Positions 7,114-15,149 of a stretch of 39,925 nt of DNA are shown here, in pieces (within the stretch, counting starts at the first letter, position 1; each line of letters starts with the position of its first letter). The notes under the pieces are model-generated. The model was given only the letters and a program-made list of their open reading frames with translations. It was not told the origin of the DNA and did not search any database. This DNA is from an uncultured Lachnospiraceae bacterium (GTDB taxonomy: Bacteria > Bacillota > Clostridia > Lachnospirales > Lachnospiraceae): NCBI GenBank assembly GCA_910586025.1, contig CAJUIO010000027.1, positions 1-39,925 on the forward strand. The letters run 5' to 3'. The position numbers were made by a program, and so were the translations under genes.

Positions 7114-8524
7114 GAAGAAATCAAAAGCGGGAGGGCAGATTATTGGGGTCACCTGCGCTTTTATTATCCTGTTTCTTAGCATGATCGGATATATCACGCA
7201 TTATTCCGCCACCCATAAGCAGGAGCTTATCAACAACAGCTACAACGGCAGACAGCAGATGCTTCTCGCAAAAAACCGCCGGGGAGATATTCTCGCCGCA
7301 GACGGAGAGGTGCTTGCAAGGACCGTGGAAAGCGACGGGGAGGAGGTAAGGGAATATCCCTACAAGAATCTCTTTTCCCATGCGGTCGGATATTCCGTAA
7401 ACGGAAGGATGGGAGTGGAGGCCGCGGCCAATTACTACCTGATCAATTCCAACGCACCGCTCTCCGAGAAGGCGGGAATGGACATCTCGGAGGAAAAATA
7501 TCCGGGCGATACCGTGTATACCACGCTGGACGTGAATCTGCAGCAGGTGGCCTCCACTGCCCTCGGGGTATACCGGGGAGCCATCGTGGTCACGGAGCCT
7601 GCGACGGGCCGGATTCTCGCCATGGTTTCCAAACCGGATTTCGACCCGGAAAAAATCGAAGAACAGTGGGATGATTTTCTTGAGGATGAGGAGTCGGGAA
7701 TTCTGTTAAACCGCGTGACCCAGGGTCTGTATCCTCCCGGCTCTACCTTTAAGATTGTGACAGCTCTGGAATATATCAGGGAAAATCCGGAAACCTATGG
7801 CGGCTACAGCTATAATTGCAGCGGTGCCATCAAAAGGGGGGAGGACAGGATCCAGTGCTATCACGGAACCACCCACGGGAGTGTGGATTTTGAGAGATCC
7901 TTTGCCAAGTCCTGCAACACCTCCTTTGCCAATATCGGCCTGTCCCTGGACCGCGGTGCCTTTTCCTCCACACTGGATGATCTTCTGTTCAATCAGGAGC
8001 TTCCCCTTGGCTTCAATTACAGCCAAAGCCGTGTGGATATGGGGGTAAACACCACGGATTCGGAGATGATGCAGATTTCCATCGGGCAGGGAACCACCGG
8101 CATCACCCCCATGCACCTGAACATGATCACCTGCGCCATAGCCAACCAGGGAACCCTGATGAAGCCCTACCTGGTGGACCGGGTGGAGAATTCCGCCGGC
8201 AGCGTGGTAAAGTCCTTTGAGCCCTCCTCCTACCGCAGGATCATCAGCGCGGATGAGGCCTCGGAGCTTTCGGCCCTCATGGCGGGGGTTGTGACAAACG
8301 GCACGGCTTCCCGATTAAAGGATCTTTCCTACACTGCGGCGGGAAAGACCGGTTCTGCCGAGTACGGCACGGTGAAGGGAGACAGCCATGCGTGGTTTAC
8401 CGGCTTTGCCCCGGCGGAAAACCCCGAAATCTGTGTGACCATCATAATTGAGGGGGCGGGAGCGGGCGGAGATTATGCCGTTCCCATCGCAAAGAGAATT
8501 TTTGATGCCTATTTTGACGCCTGA
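7094..8524 (+). CDS. Class B penicillin-binding protein (PbpA-like transpeptidase)
   Basis: 476 residues from a GTG at 7094, preferred because GGGAG (7083-7087) lies six bases upstream and the product then begins MKITRNKKK. An ATG at 7073 is the alternative. There is one N-terminal membrane anchor (GVTCAFIILFLSMIGYI). A short dimerisation region starts with NRRGDILAADGEVLA. The transpeptidase domain has all three catalytic motifs: STFK (Ser217), SCN (Ser273) and KTG (Lys418). No PASTA repeats follow, so it resembles the short RodA-partner PBPs (M. tuberculosis PbpA type) rather than SpoVD/PBP2x. It cross-links the glycan made by the adjacent SEDS protein, whose gene it overlaps by 20 bases. 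Confidence 0.92.
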   Translation: MKITRNKKKSKAGGQIIGVTCAFIILFLSMIGYITHYSATHKQELINNSYNGRQQMLLAKNRRGDILAADGEVLARTVESDGEEVREYPYKNLFSHAVGYSVNGRMGVEAAANYYLINSNAPLSEKAGMDISEEKYPGDTVYTTLDVNLQQVASTALGVYRGAIVVTEPATGRILAMVSKPDFDPEKIEEQWDDFLEDEESGILLNRVTQGLYPPGSTFKIVTALEYIRENPETYGGYSYNCSGAIKRGEDRIQCYHGTTHGSVDFERSFAKSCNTSFANIGLSLDRGAFSSTLDDLLFNQELPLGFNYSQSRVDMGVNTTDSEMMQISIGQGTTGITPMHLNMITCAIANQGTLMKPYLVDRVENSAGSVVKSFEPSSYRRIISADEASELSALMAGVVTNGTASRLKDLSYTAAGKTGSAEYGTVKGDSHAWFTGFAPAENPEICVTIIIEGAGAGGDYAVPIAKRIFDAYFDA

Positions 8525-8542
8525 AGGGCGAGTGAGGAAACC

Positions 8543-8869
8543 ATGAAATTTTATAAATATCTTTATATTGGCGATACTGTTAAAAACCCGGCAAAAGCAA
8601 AGAGACGCCTGAGACTCCATATCGGACAGCTTCTCTATGTCATTTCCCTGTCAAAGGGGCTGGATCAGCTGGAAATTTATCACAGCGCCTATCTGAAACA
8701 GAGATATTACCGGCATCATCCCCCGGTGATCATAGGAATCGCTTCCAGTCACGGGGAGGCCGTGGAGCTTGTGGTTCAAATCACGAAGGAATGTCTTCTC
8801 GCCACGGGAGAATGCGACTTAAAGGAATATTTGAAACAGAAAGCCAAGGGGTCTTTAGATAAAATATGA
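8543..8869 (+). CDS. Conserved-looking hypothetical protein
   Basis: 108 residues, basic, no signal peptide or membrane helix. I do not recognise a named family. The N-terminus MKFYKYLYIGDTVKNPAKAKRRL is followed by an amphipathic helical stretch, then HPPVIIGIASSHGEAVELVVQI, which looks like a small alpha/beta core. A good Shine-Dalgarno (GAGGAAA) precedes the ATG. It sits between the PBP gene and the DUF2953/GerW pair and overlaps the next gene by 4 bases (ATGA), so it is very likely translated. Any link with cell wall or sporulation is only positional. Confidence 0.75.
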   Translation: MKFYKYLYIGDTVKNPAKAKRRLRLHIGQLLYVISLSKGLDQLEIYHSAYLKQRYYRHHPPVIIGIASSHGEAVELVVQITKECLLATGECDLKEYLKQKAKGSLDKI

Positions 8870-9810
8870 TTACAGTGCTGCTTACCATCCTAAAAATAAT
8901 CGGAATTATTCTCCTGTGTGTCCTGGGACTTATTCTTGCCGTGCTCACGCTGGCGCTTTTCGTCCCGGTAAGATACAGGATAACCGCCTGCAAAAAAGCA
9001 GAGGACGAGGTTCCCGTCCGGGTATCGTTCCAGGTAACCTGGCTGTTACATAGTCTGAACGCCGCCTTTCGCTATCCGGAGCAGGCTTATCTGAGAGTGC
9101 GCCTTTTTTGCTTTACGATCTTCTCCACAAACAGGGAGGCCAAGGAAAAAAAATCCGGAAAGCAGGAGAGAGAGAAGCCCGAAGCCGGCGGGAAAGCCGC
9201 AAAGCAGGAGGATGAGCCAAAAGAGCAGGCAGGCACGGAATATACAAAAGCGCAGGAAAGCACAGAATATACAAGAGAGCAGACGGCTGAAAAGGAAAAA
9301 TCAGGTGAGGATGCAAAAGAGGAAGAGGAGCCAAAACAGAGCCGTTCCGCAATGCTTCTTTCCTTTCTGAAAAAGCTCCTGGACATCCTGAAAAATATTC
9401 AGTACACAATAGAGAAAATATGTGGTAAGATAAAGGAAGTCATAAAAAATATCCGGTATTATCTGGAAATTGTGCAAAGCGATCCCTTTAAGCGGGCTTT
9501 TTCATCCTGCGGCGGGGAAGCGCTCTCGCTACTTCGCAGTGTTTTTCCATACAGGATCAGAGGCAGCCTTTTGATCGGCACCGGAGATCCGGCAGGTACG
9601 GCCCGGATTATAGGTCTGCAGGGTATTTTATACCCGCTGATTGGAGATCATATTATTATTACGCCCGACTTTGAAAACACTGTCATGGAAGGGAATTTAT
9701 CCGTCAGAGGAAAGATAACTCTCTTCCGGGCGGTGAAAACAGCCCTCAAAATATATTTCAACAAAGATTTGCGGAAAGTAATCCGTTTATTAAAGAAGGA
9801 GGCAGCATAA
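8866..9810 (+). CDS. DUF2953 domain-containing protein (YtfI-like)
   Basis: 314 residues. The N-terminal membrane helix (about 4-34, LKIIGIILLCVLGLILAVLTLALFV) is followed by PVRYRI, a typical DUF2953 opening. Residues about 85-160 form a low-complexity Lys/Glu-rich linker that includes a nine-codon tandem duplication (TEYTKAQES / TEYTREQTA). The C-terminal part (GTGDPAGTARIIGLQGILYP and ITPDFENTVMEGNLSVRGKI) is the DUF2953 signature. The function is unknown. In B. subtilis the relative ytfI lies directly before ytfJ, as here before gerW, which suggests a sporulation-related membrane role. The start overlaps the upstream stop (ATGA). Confidence 0.83.
   Translation: MITVLLTILKIIGIILLCVLGLILAVLTLALFVPVRYRITACKKAEDEVPVRVSFQVTWLLHSLNAAFRYPEQAYLRVRLFCFTIFSTNREAKEKKSGKQEREKPEAGGKAAKQEDEPKEQAGTEYTKAQESTEYTREQTAEKEKSGEDAKEEEEPKQSRSAMLLSFLKKLLDILKNIQYTIEKICGKIKEVIKNIRYYLEIVQSDPFKRAFSSCGGEALSLLRSVFPYRIRGSLLIGTGDPAGTARIIGLQGILYPLIGDHIIITPDFENTVMEGNLSVRGKITLFRAVKTALKIYFNKDLRKVIRLLKKEAA
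9233..9286 (+). repeat. Imperfect 27-base tandem duplication inside the DUF2953 gene
   Basis: Two adjacent 27-base units (9233-9259 and 9260-9286) share GCAC-GAATATACAA-AG-GCAG with a few substitutions. Being in frame, they encode two nine-residue units, TEYTKAQES and TEYTREQTA, in the disordered linker. Confidence 0.7.
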
Positions 9811-10202
9811 TGGCAGAAAACAATTTTCCCGGAGTAATCGACTCTCTGATGAAAGGAATGAACGCAGTCTTTTCGACAAAAACCGTTGTGGGAGAGGCGA
9901 CAAAGCTCCCTGACGATACGATTATCCTTCCCCTTGTGGATGTCAGCTTCGGCGTGGCGGCAGGGGCGAGCGTTGGAGACAAGAAGAACGGCGGAGCCGG
10001 CGGGTTCAGCGGAAAAATGACTCCCAGCGCGGTTCTGGTGATCAAGAACGGAAGCACAAAGCTTGTGAATGTGAAGAATCAGGATACCATGACCAAGGTT
10101 CTCGATATGATCCCCGACCTGGTGGACAAGTTTACCGCACCCAGGGAGGAGATGATCGACGACGAGGAAGCATCGAAAATTGCGTTCCCGGAAGAAGAGT
10201 AG
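9810..10202 (+). CDS. gerW: GerW family sporulation protein (YtfJ)
   Basis: 130 residues. GerW/YtfJ proteins are made in the forespore and in B. subtilis are needed for normal L-alanine spore germination. Diagnostic blocks are VVGEATKLPDDTIILPLVDVSFGVAAG, a Gly-rich central loop (KKNGGAGGFSGK) and SAVLVIKNGSTKLVNVKNQDTM. The C-terminus is acidic. It is translationally coupled to the DUF2953 gene (stop and start share one base), with AAGGAGG at 9797-9803. Its presence is one of two signs in the window that the organism forms endospores. Confidence 0.93.
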   Translation: MAENNFPGVIDSLMKGMNAVFSTKTVVGEATKLPDDTIILPLVDVSFGVAAGASVGDKKNGGAGGFSGKMTPSAVLVIKNGSTKLVNVKNQDTMTKVLDMIPDLVDKFTAPREEMIDDEEASKIAFPEEE

Positions 10203-10265
10203 GACAGGCAACTTGGAGGCTTCCGCCGCATAAAATGAATCAAGAGGCATAGGCAGGGTTTAGGC

Positions 10266-10409
10266 ATGAAAAGAATGATCGGATTTATTGCGTTTTGGAT
10301 TGCAGTGGGAATGCTGCTTATGCTTTTTCTCGCACGCCATTATCTGATCGGACTGATCATCATAGCGCTTCTTCTTCTGATCGGGTACAATTTCTTTTAC
10401 TGCGAATAA
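10266..10409 (+). CDS. Small hydrophobic membrane protein (47 aa)
   Basis: The ORF reads MKRMIGFIAFWIAVGMLL, then a short ARHYLIG turn, then LIIIALLLLIGYNFFYCE. It looks like two closely spaced membrane helices with a basic N-terminus. CAGGG lies eight bases before the ATG, a weak but acceptable ribosome site. It is 63 bases after gerW on the same strand and is followed at once by hairpins. No family is recognised; small two-helix proteins of this kind often follow such operons in Clostridia. The clean hydrophobic pattern argues for a real gene. Confidence 0.55.
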   Translation: MKRMIGFIAFWIAVGMLLMLFLARHYLIGLIIIALLLLIGYNFFYCE

Positions 10410-10427
10410 AAAAGCCGCCCCGGCGGT
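10408..10427 (-). terminator. Distal minus-strand terminator downstream of rpmB
   Basis: Read on the minus strand, a small GC-rich hairpin (ACCGCC / GGCGGC with a short loop) is followed by six Ts. It overlaps the stop codon of the small membrane protein on the other strand and would back up the nearer hairpin at 10489-10522. Confidence 0.45.
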
Positions 10428-10488
10428 ATCTTCCTGATCCGGGCTCAGGCAATCGGGCACAGGAGCTTTCCCATATGCGCACCTGTAC

Positions 10489-10522
10489 AAAAAAGCTGCC
10501 ATGTATCAAACATGACAGCTTT
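10489..10522 (-). terminator. Intrinsic terminator for rpmB (possibly bidirectional)
   Basis: AAAGCTGCCATG and CATGACAGCTTT pair over 12 positions with one mismatch around a seven-base loop. On the minus strand the stem is followed by six Ts, ideal for rpmB, which ends 13 bases before it. On the plus strand the tail is weaker, but the hairpin may also stop transcripts from the gerW side. Confidence 0.8.
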
Positions 10523-10534
10523 AAAGTCTTCTGA

Positions 10535-10720
10535 TTAAGCTCTCTCGACCTTGCCGGATTTCAGGCAATGCGTACAAACATGCATTCTTTTGGAAGCTCC
10601 GTTTACCAAGCATTTAACTCTCTTAATGTTGGACTTCCAAATCCTGTTAGATCTTCTATGAGAATGGCTTACGTTGTTCCCAAAATGAACGCCCTTACCA
10701 CAAATTTCACATTTAGCCAT
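10535..10720 (-). CDS. rpmB: 50S ribosomal protein L28
   Basis: 61 residues, the normal size. Starts MAKCEICGKGVHFGNNVSHSH and ends VCTHCLKSGKVERA. Two CxxC pairs (CEIC and CTHC) mark the zinc-binding form of L28. It sits on the 50S subunit near the exit region. The ATG at 10720 is chosen because GGAGG lies directly upstream and the product then matches the family N-terminus; an upstream in-frame ATG would add 17 residues with no ribosome site. It is transcribed divergently from Asp23-fakA, the B. subtilis rpmB/yloU-yloV arrangement. Confidence 0.97.
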   Translation of the reverse strand: MAKCEICGKGVHFGNNVSHSHRRSNRIWKSNIKRVKCLVNGASKRMHVCTHCLKSGKVERA

Positions 10721-10800
10721 CGCTGCACCTCCTAACAATTTAATATTAAAATCTATGTGCCTGTAATTCACTCAATGCGAAATAACTCCGCAACAGTTGT

Positions 10801-10829
10801 ATAATAGCAGAAAACGGCCGATAATGCAA
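10801..10829 (-). promoter_or_regulatory. Promoter for rpmB
   Basis: On the minus strand, TTGCAT (10829-10824) and TATTAT (10806-10801) are separated by 17 bases. Transcription should start near 10794 and give a leader of about 75 bases before the rpmB ATG. Confidence 0.7.
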
Positions 10830-10875
10830 GTACAAAATTATAAAATTTATTGTTTCATTTTTTGGAAATAAAGGG

Positions 10876-10881
10876 TATAAT
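10876..10881 (+). promoter_or_regulatory. Probable -10 element for Asp23-fakA
   Basis: A perfect TATAAT stands 45 bases before the Asp23 start, in an AT-rich stretch. No convincing -35 is found at 17 bases; TTGTTT at 10850-10855 is 20 bases away. Confidence 0.45.
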
Positions 10882-10926
10882 TAAAATATATGGTTAGAGC
10901 TATGCAAAATTTTAAGGAGGCAGCCT

Positions 10927-11286
10927 ATGAAATCTTCTTCTATGAATACTCATATGGGAAATATTGCTATTGACAACGAAGTGATTGCCCGGTACGCAGG
11001 CAGTGTGGCTATGGAGTGTTTCGGCATTGTCGGTATGGCGGGCATTAACATGAAGGACGGCCTTGTCAAACTGCTGAAAATGGACAGCATCACAAGAGGA
11101 ATCAATGTATCGATCAAAAACAACAGGCTTACGCTTAATTTTCATGTGATCGTTGCTTACGGGGTAAGCATAATCGCCGTATCGGACAATCTGATCAGCA
11201 ACGTGAAATATAAGGTTGAGGAATTTACAGGAATTGAAATCGAAAAAATAAACATCTTTGTTGAAGGTGTTAGAGTGATTGATTAA
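10927..11286 (+). CDS. Asp23/Gls24 family envelope stress response protein
   Basis: 119 residues. The family is recognised by NIAIDNEVIARYAGSVAMECFGIVGMAG at the start and by VIVAYGVSIIAVSDNLISNVKYKVEEFTGIEIEKINIFVEGV in the second half. Asp23-like proteins are small cytoplasmic, often membrane-associated proteins linked with alkaline or envelope stress. This is the YloU orthologue by position: it directly precedes the fatty acid kinase gene (yloV/fakA) and is divergent from rpmB. AAGGAGG lies six bases before the ATG. Confidence 0.93.
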   Translation: MKSSSMNTHMGNIAIDNEVIARYAGSVAMECFGIVGMAGINMKDGLVKLLKMDSITRGINVSIKNNRLTLNFHVIVAYGVSIIAVSDNLISNVKYKVEEFTGIEIEKINIFVEGVRVID

Positions 11287-11300
11287 GAGGAGGATTTGTC

Positions 11301-12959
11301 GTGGCAAATACAATCGACGCTAAGTTGCTTTCAAAGATGTTCTTAGCAGGCGCAAAAAACCTGGAAGCGAAAAAGGAATGGATCAACGATCTGAATGTAT
11401 TTCCCGTGCCGGACGGAGATACGGGAACGAATATGACACTCACAATCATGTCTGCGGCCAAAGAGGTTGCCTCTATGGAAAATCCCGACATGCTTTCTTT
11501 ATGTAAGGCAATTTCATCCGGTTCCCTGCGGGGGGCAAGAGGAAATTCCGGTGTTATTCTCTCCCAGCTCTTTCGCGGCTTTACCAAGGTCATCCGTGAG
11601 AAGGATGCACTTAACGTGGAGATTCTGGCCGATGCCTTCGAGAAGGCGGTGGAGACGGCGTACAAGGCCGTTATGAAGCCCAAGGAAGGGACAATCCTTA
11701 CCGTGGCAAAGGGCGGAAGCGTGAGGGCCAGGGAGCTGGCCGAGGAGGGCTGCGAGGATCTTTCCTATTTCATCGACGAGGTGATTAAATATGCGGACGA
11801 GGTACTGGAACGGACTCCCGAGATGCTTCCCGTCTTAAAGCAGGCGGGCGTGGTGGATTCCGGCGGACAGGGACTGATGCAGGTCCTGAAGGGTGCCTAT
11901 GACGCCTATCTTGGTAAGGAAGTGGATCTGTCCATCCCCGTGGTGACACATGTAAAGGCCATGCAGTCCGGTGCGGATGCGAAGACGGAAGCGGATATCA
12001 AATTCGGCTACTGTACGGAATTCATCATCATGCTCACCAGAAATTTCAACATCAAGCAGGAGATTGACTTCAAGGCTTATCTGGAATCCATCGGCGATTC
12101 CATTGTAGTGGTTGCGGACGACGACGTGGTCAAGGTACATGTACATACCAACGACCCGGGACTTGCAATCCAGAAGGCGCTGAAGTATGGGGCACTCTCC
12201 AACATGAAAATAGACAACATGCGGCTGGAGCATCAGGAAAAGCTGTTCAAGGAGCAGGAAGCGGCGGCGGAAGAACAGAAGAAGGAAAAAACGCCTCACA
12301 AGGAAACCGGATTTATCGCCGTGTCCGCGGGAGACGGCATCAATGAGATTTTCAGGGGGCTTGGCGTGGATCACATCATCGAGGGCGGCCAGACCATGAA
12401 TCCCAGCACGGAGGATATGCTGAACGCAATCGACGAGGTGAATGCGGACACTGTCTTTATCCTCCCGAATAACAAAAACATTATCCTTGCCGCCAACCAG
12501 GCCAAGGCCATGACGGAAGGCAAGAAGATCATTGTGATTCCCACAAAGACAATCCCTCAGGGAATCACGGCCATCATCAATTATGTGCCTGATCTGGCAT
12601 CCGGAGACAATGAGGTGGCCATGAACGGCGAGATCGGCAATGTCAGGACGGGTCAGGTTACCTATGCCGTCAGGGACACGGTGATCGAGGACAAGGAGAT
12701 CAAACAGGGAGATTATATGGGAATCGGCGATTCCGGAATCCTTTCCGTTGAAAAGGACGTGACGGATGCCGCTTTCCGGATGGTACAGGAAATGATGGAT
12801 GATTCCCTGGAGCTGATCAGCATCTACTACGGAGCGGAGGTAACCGAGGAAGCGGCGGGAATCCTGAAGGACCGGATCGAGGAGGCCTTTCCCTCCTGTG
12901 ATGTGGAGCTTCAGTACGGCGGCCAGCCGATTTATTACTATATTATATCCGCAGAATAG
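11301..12959 (+). CDS. fakA: Fatty acid kinase catalytic subunit FakA (YloV, DAK2 domain)
   Basis: 552 residues. FakA phosphorylates fatty acids held by a FakB (DegV-family) carrier to give acyl-phosphate for phospholipid synthesis. The N-terminal DAK2/DhaL-type kinase domain (about residues 1-200) has the metal-nucleotide motif NVFPVPDGDTGTNM and the loop GSLRGARGNSGVILSQ. A central domain carries VVADDDVVKVHVHTNDPG, with a candidate His. The C-terminal DegV-like domain (about 330-550) includes ILPNNKNIILAA. The GTG start has GAGGAGG upstream. A FakB-like protein is encoded 2.2 kb downstream (15150), so both parts of the system are close together. A terminator follows. Confidence 0.94.
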   Translation: MANTIDAKLLSKMFLAGAKNLEAKKEWINDLNVFPVPDGDTGTNMTLTIMSAAKEVASMENPDMLSLCKAISSGSLRGARGNSGVILSQLFRGFTKVIREKDALNVEILADAFEKAVETAYKAVMKPKEGTILTVAKGGSVRARELAEEGCEDLSYFIDEVIKYADEVLERTPEMLPVLKQAGVVDSGGQGLMQVLKGAYDAYLGKEVDLSIPVVTHVKAMQSGADAKTEADIKFGYCTEFIIMLTRNFNIKQEIDFKAYLESIGDSIVVVADDDVVKVHVHTNDPGLAIQKALKYGALSNMKIDNMRLEHQEKLFKEQEAAAEEQKKEKTPHKETGFIAVSAGDGINEIFRGLGVDHIIEGGQTMNPSTEDMLNAIDEVNADTVFILPNNKNIILAANQAKAMTEGKKIIVIPTKTIPQGITAIINYVPDLASGDNEVAMNGEIGNVRTGQVTYAVRDTVIEDKEIKQGDYMGIGDSGILSVEKDVTDAAFRMVQEMMDDSLELISIYYGAEVTEEAAGILKDRIEEAFPSCDVELQYGGQPIYYYIISAE

Positions 12960-12992
12960 CTTGAGCTGTGCGGCAGAATATTCAAAAGACGG

Positions 12993-13019
12993 AAAAGGAC
13001 GGCATTCACCGTCCTTTTT
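12993..13019 (+). terminator. Intrinsic terminator after fakA
   Basis: AAAGGACGG and CCGTCCTTT form a nine-pair stem with a six-base loop (CATTCA) and a run of five Ts. It lies only 18 bases before the recG start codon. Confidence 0.8.
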
Positions 13020-13037
13020 GCCATCAGAAAGGACGAA

Positions 13038-15095
13038 ATGAACTATTCGGACGATATTACAAGTTTAAAGGGAATAGGAGAGAAGACGGCGCGCCTCTTC
13101 CACAGACTGGATATCTATACGCTAAAGGATCTCCTTCATCACTTCCCGCGCAATTATGAGAGCTTCGGCCCTCCCGTCAGGCTGAAGGAGGCTCCTTTAA
13201 ACGAGCCGGTAACGCTGCGGCTTACCCTCCTTTCGGATTTTCAGTGGAAGAAGGTGCGCCAGCTCACAATAGGAACCGGTACGGCCGCAGACGACACGGG
13301 AAAAGTCGCCATCACTTATTTTAACGCCTCTTATCTCAAAAACACGTTAAAGGGAGGAAACACTTATCTGGTCAGGGGAAGGCTCAAAAGAGCTCAGGGC
13401 GCTCTTCATATGGATCAGCCCAAGCTGTTTACCTTTGAGGAATACAGCCAGCGGGCGGGAACTCTGCAGCCCTGCTATGCCCTGACGGCGGGGCTTACCA
13501 ACAATGCGGTGATAAAGGCCGTAAAGCAGGCCATGCAGGCGGTGGACGAGGAAGAGTATCTGCCGGATTCCATCTTGAGAGAGTATGAACTCATTTCACG
13601 GAACCAGGCCATTTCGGGAATTCATTTTCCGGAGAGCCTGGCGGCTGTGAAAACGGCCAGGAGGAGGCTTGCCTTTGACGAGTTCTTTCTCTTTTTGCTC
13701 TCCCTGCGCAGGTTAAAGAAGGTGAACGAGGATCAGCCCTCGTCCTTTCCCATGATCGAGACTGCGGATCCGGGCCGTCTGATCGAGGGGCTTCCCTATC
13801 AGCTTACAGGGGCCCAGAGCCGGGTATGGGAGGAAATCAAACAGGACCTGTTTGGAGAAAGCTGTATGAACCGGCTGATTCAGGGAGATGTGGGAAGCGG
13901 AAAGACGATTCTGGCCTTTCTCGCCCTTGTGCTTGTGGCTTCCAATGGATATCAGGGAGCGCTGATGGCTCCCACGGAAATTCTTGCCGGACAGCATTTT
14001 GAACAGCTGAAGCGGCTCACCGAAAAATATCGTTTACCGATCAGGTCGGTTTTGTTGACCGGATCGGTCTCTGCCGCAGAGAAAAAGAAGCTCTACGCCC
14101 GCATACAGTCCGGCGAGGTGAATGTCATTATCGGAACCCATGCCCTGATTCAGGAAAAGGTAACCTACCGTTCCCTGGCTCTTGTGATTACGGACGAGCA
14201 GCACCGTTTCGGAGTCCGGCAGAGAGAGCTCTTCGGCGAAAAGGGGGAAGGCTGTCATGTGCTCGTGATGAGCGCAACTCCAATTCCCAGAACCCTTGCC
14301 ATTATCCTTTACGGAGACCTCCATCTTTCTGTCGTGGACGAGCTGCCCCGCAGCCGGCTTCCCATAAAGAATTGTGTGGTGAACACCGATTACCGCAAAA
14401 AGGCCTATGAATTTATCACAAGGGAGGTGTCCGTCGGACACCAGGTCTATGTAATCTGCCCCATGGTGGATGAAAACGAAAATGCGGGGGATATTGAAAA
14501 CGTGACGGATTACACGGTCAGGCTCAGAAACGAGTTGCCCTCCCGGATCTGCGTGGAATTCCTTCACGGAAAAATGAAGGCCGGCGAAAAGAACAGGATC
14601 ATGGAGGCCTTTTCGGCGGGAGATATTGACGTGCTCGTATCCACCACGGTAATAGAGGTGGGCATCAATGTTCCAAATGCCACCGTGATGATGGTGGAGA
14701 ATGCGGAGCGTTTCGGCCTGGCCCAGCTTCACCAGCTCCGGGGAAGGATCGGGAGAGGGGAGGCCCAGTCCTACTGTATCTTTGTGAGCGGAAGCGACAG
14801 GCCGCAGGCCATGGAGCGTCTTGAGATACTGAACAGATCAAGCGACGGCTTTTTCATAGCGGAGGAGGATCTGAAGCTGCGGGGACCCGGCGACCTGTTC
14901 GGAATCAGACAGAGCGGGGAGCTGAGCTTTGAGGTGGCGGATATTTATGAGGACGGCGAGCTGCTGAAAAAGGTAAGCATGACAGTGGATGAGCTGCTTT
15001 TGACAGATGAGGATCTGACGGCGAAGGAGCACGCTTCCATCAAAAGGTATCTTGACCAAAATACGGCAAATTTTATTGACTTTAGGACAATCTGA
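13038..15095 (+). CDS. recG: ATP-dependent DNA helicase RecG
   Basis: 685 residues, full length. RecG reverses stalled replication forks and moves branched DNA. The N-terminal wedge/OB domain begins with ITSLKGIGEKTARLFHRLDI and continues to about residue 240. The helicase core shows Walker A GDVGSGKT, DEQH with HRFGVRQR, MSATPIPRTLA (motif III), STTVIEVGINVPNATVM (motif V) and QLRGRIGRG (motif VI). The C-terminal piece has GPGDLFGIRQSG, typical of RecG. It follows fakA as in B. subtilis, though a terminator stands between them and no clear promoter is visible for recG alone. Confidence 0.97.
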   Translation: MNYSDDITSLKGIGEKTARLFHRLDIYTLKDLLHHFPRNYESFGPPVRLKEAPLNEPVTLRLTLLSDFQWKKVRQLTIGTGTAADDTGKVAITYFNASYLKNTLKGGNTYLVRGRLKRAQGALHMDQPKLFTFEEYSQRAGTLQPCYALTAGLTNNAVIKAVKQAMQAVDEEEYLPDSILREYELISRNQAISGIHFPESLAAVKTARRRLAFDEFFLFLLSLRRLKKVNEDQPSSFPMIETADPGRLIEGLPYQLTGAQSRVWEEIKQDLFGESCMNRLIQGDVGSGKTILAFLALVLVASNGYQGALMAPTEILAGQHFEQLKRLTEKYRLPIRSVLLTGSVSAAEKKKLYARIQSGEVNVIIGTHALIQEKVTYRSLALVITDEQHRFGVRQRELFGEKGEGCHVLVMSATPIPRTLAIILYGDLHLSVVDELPRSRLPIKNCVVNTDYRKKAYEFITREVSVGHQVYVICPMVDENENAGDIENVTDYTVRLRNELPSRICVEFLHGKMKAGEKNRIMEAFSAGDIDVLVSTTVIEVGINVPNATVMMVENAERFGLAQLHQLRGRIGRGEAQSYCIFVSGSDRPQAMERLEILNRSSDGFFIAEEDLKLRGPGDLFGIRQSGELSFEVADIYEDGELLKKVSMTVDELLLTDEDLTAKEHASIKRYLDQNTANFIDFRTI

Positions 15096-15149
15096 CAGTA
15101 ATATATAGTTTGTATTTTACATTTCTATTTGGAAAGTGAGGAAACACAG

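Noticed and set aside
15129..15149. Upstream TTG start for the DegV protein
   Set aside because: No ribosome site before it; GTGAGGA is placed correctly for the TTG at 15150, which gives the normal family N-terminus.
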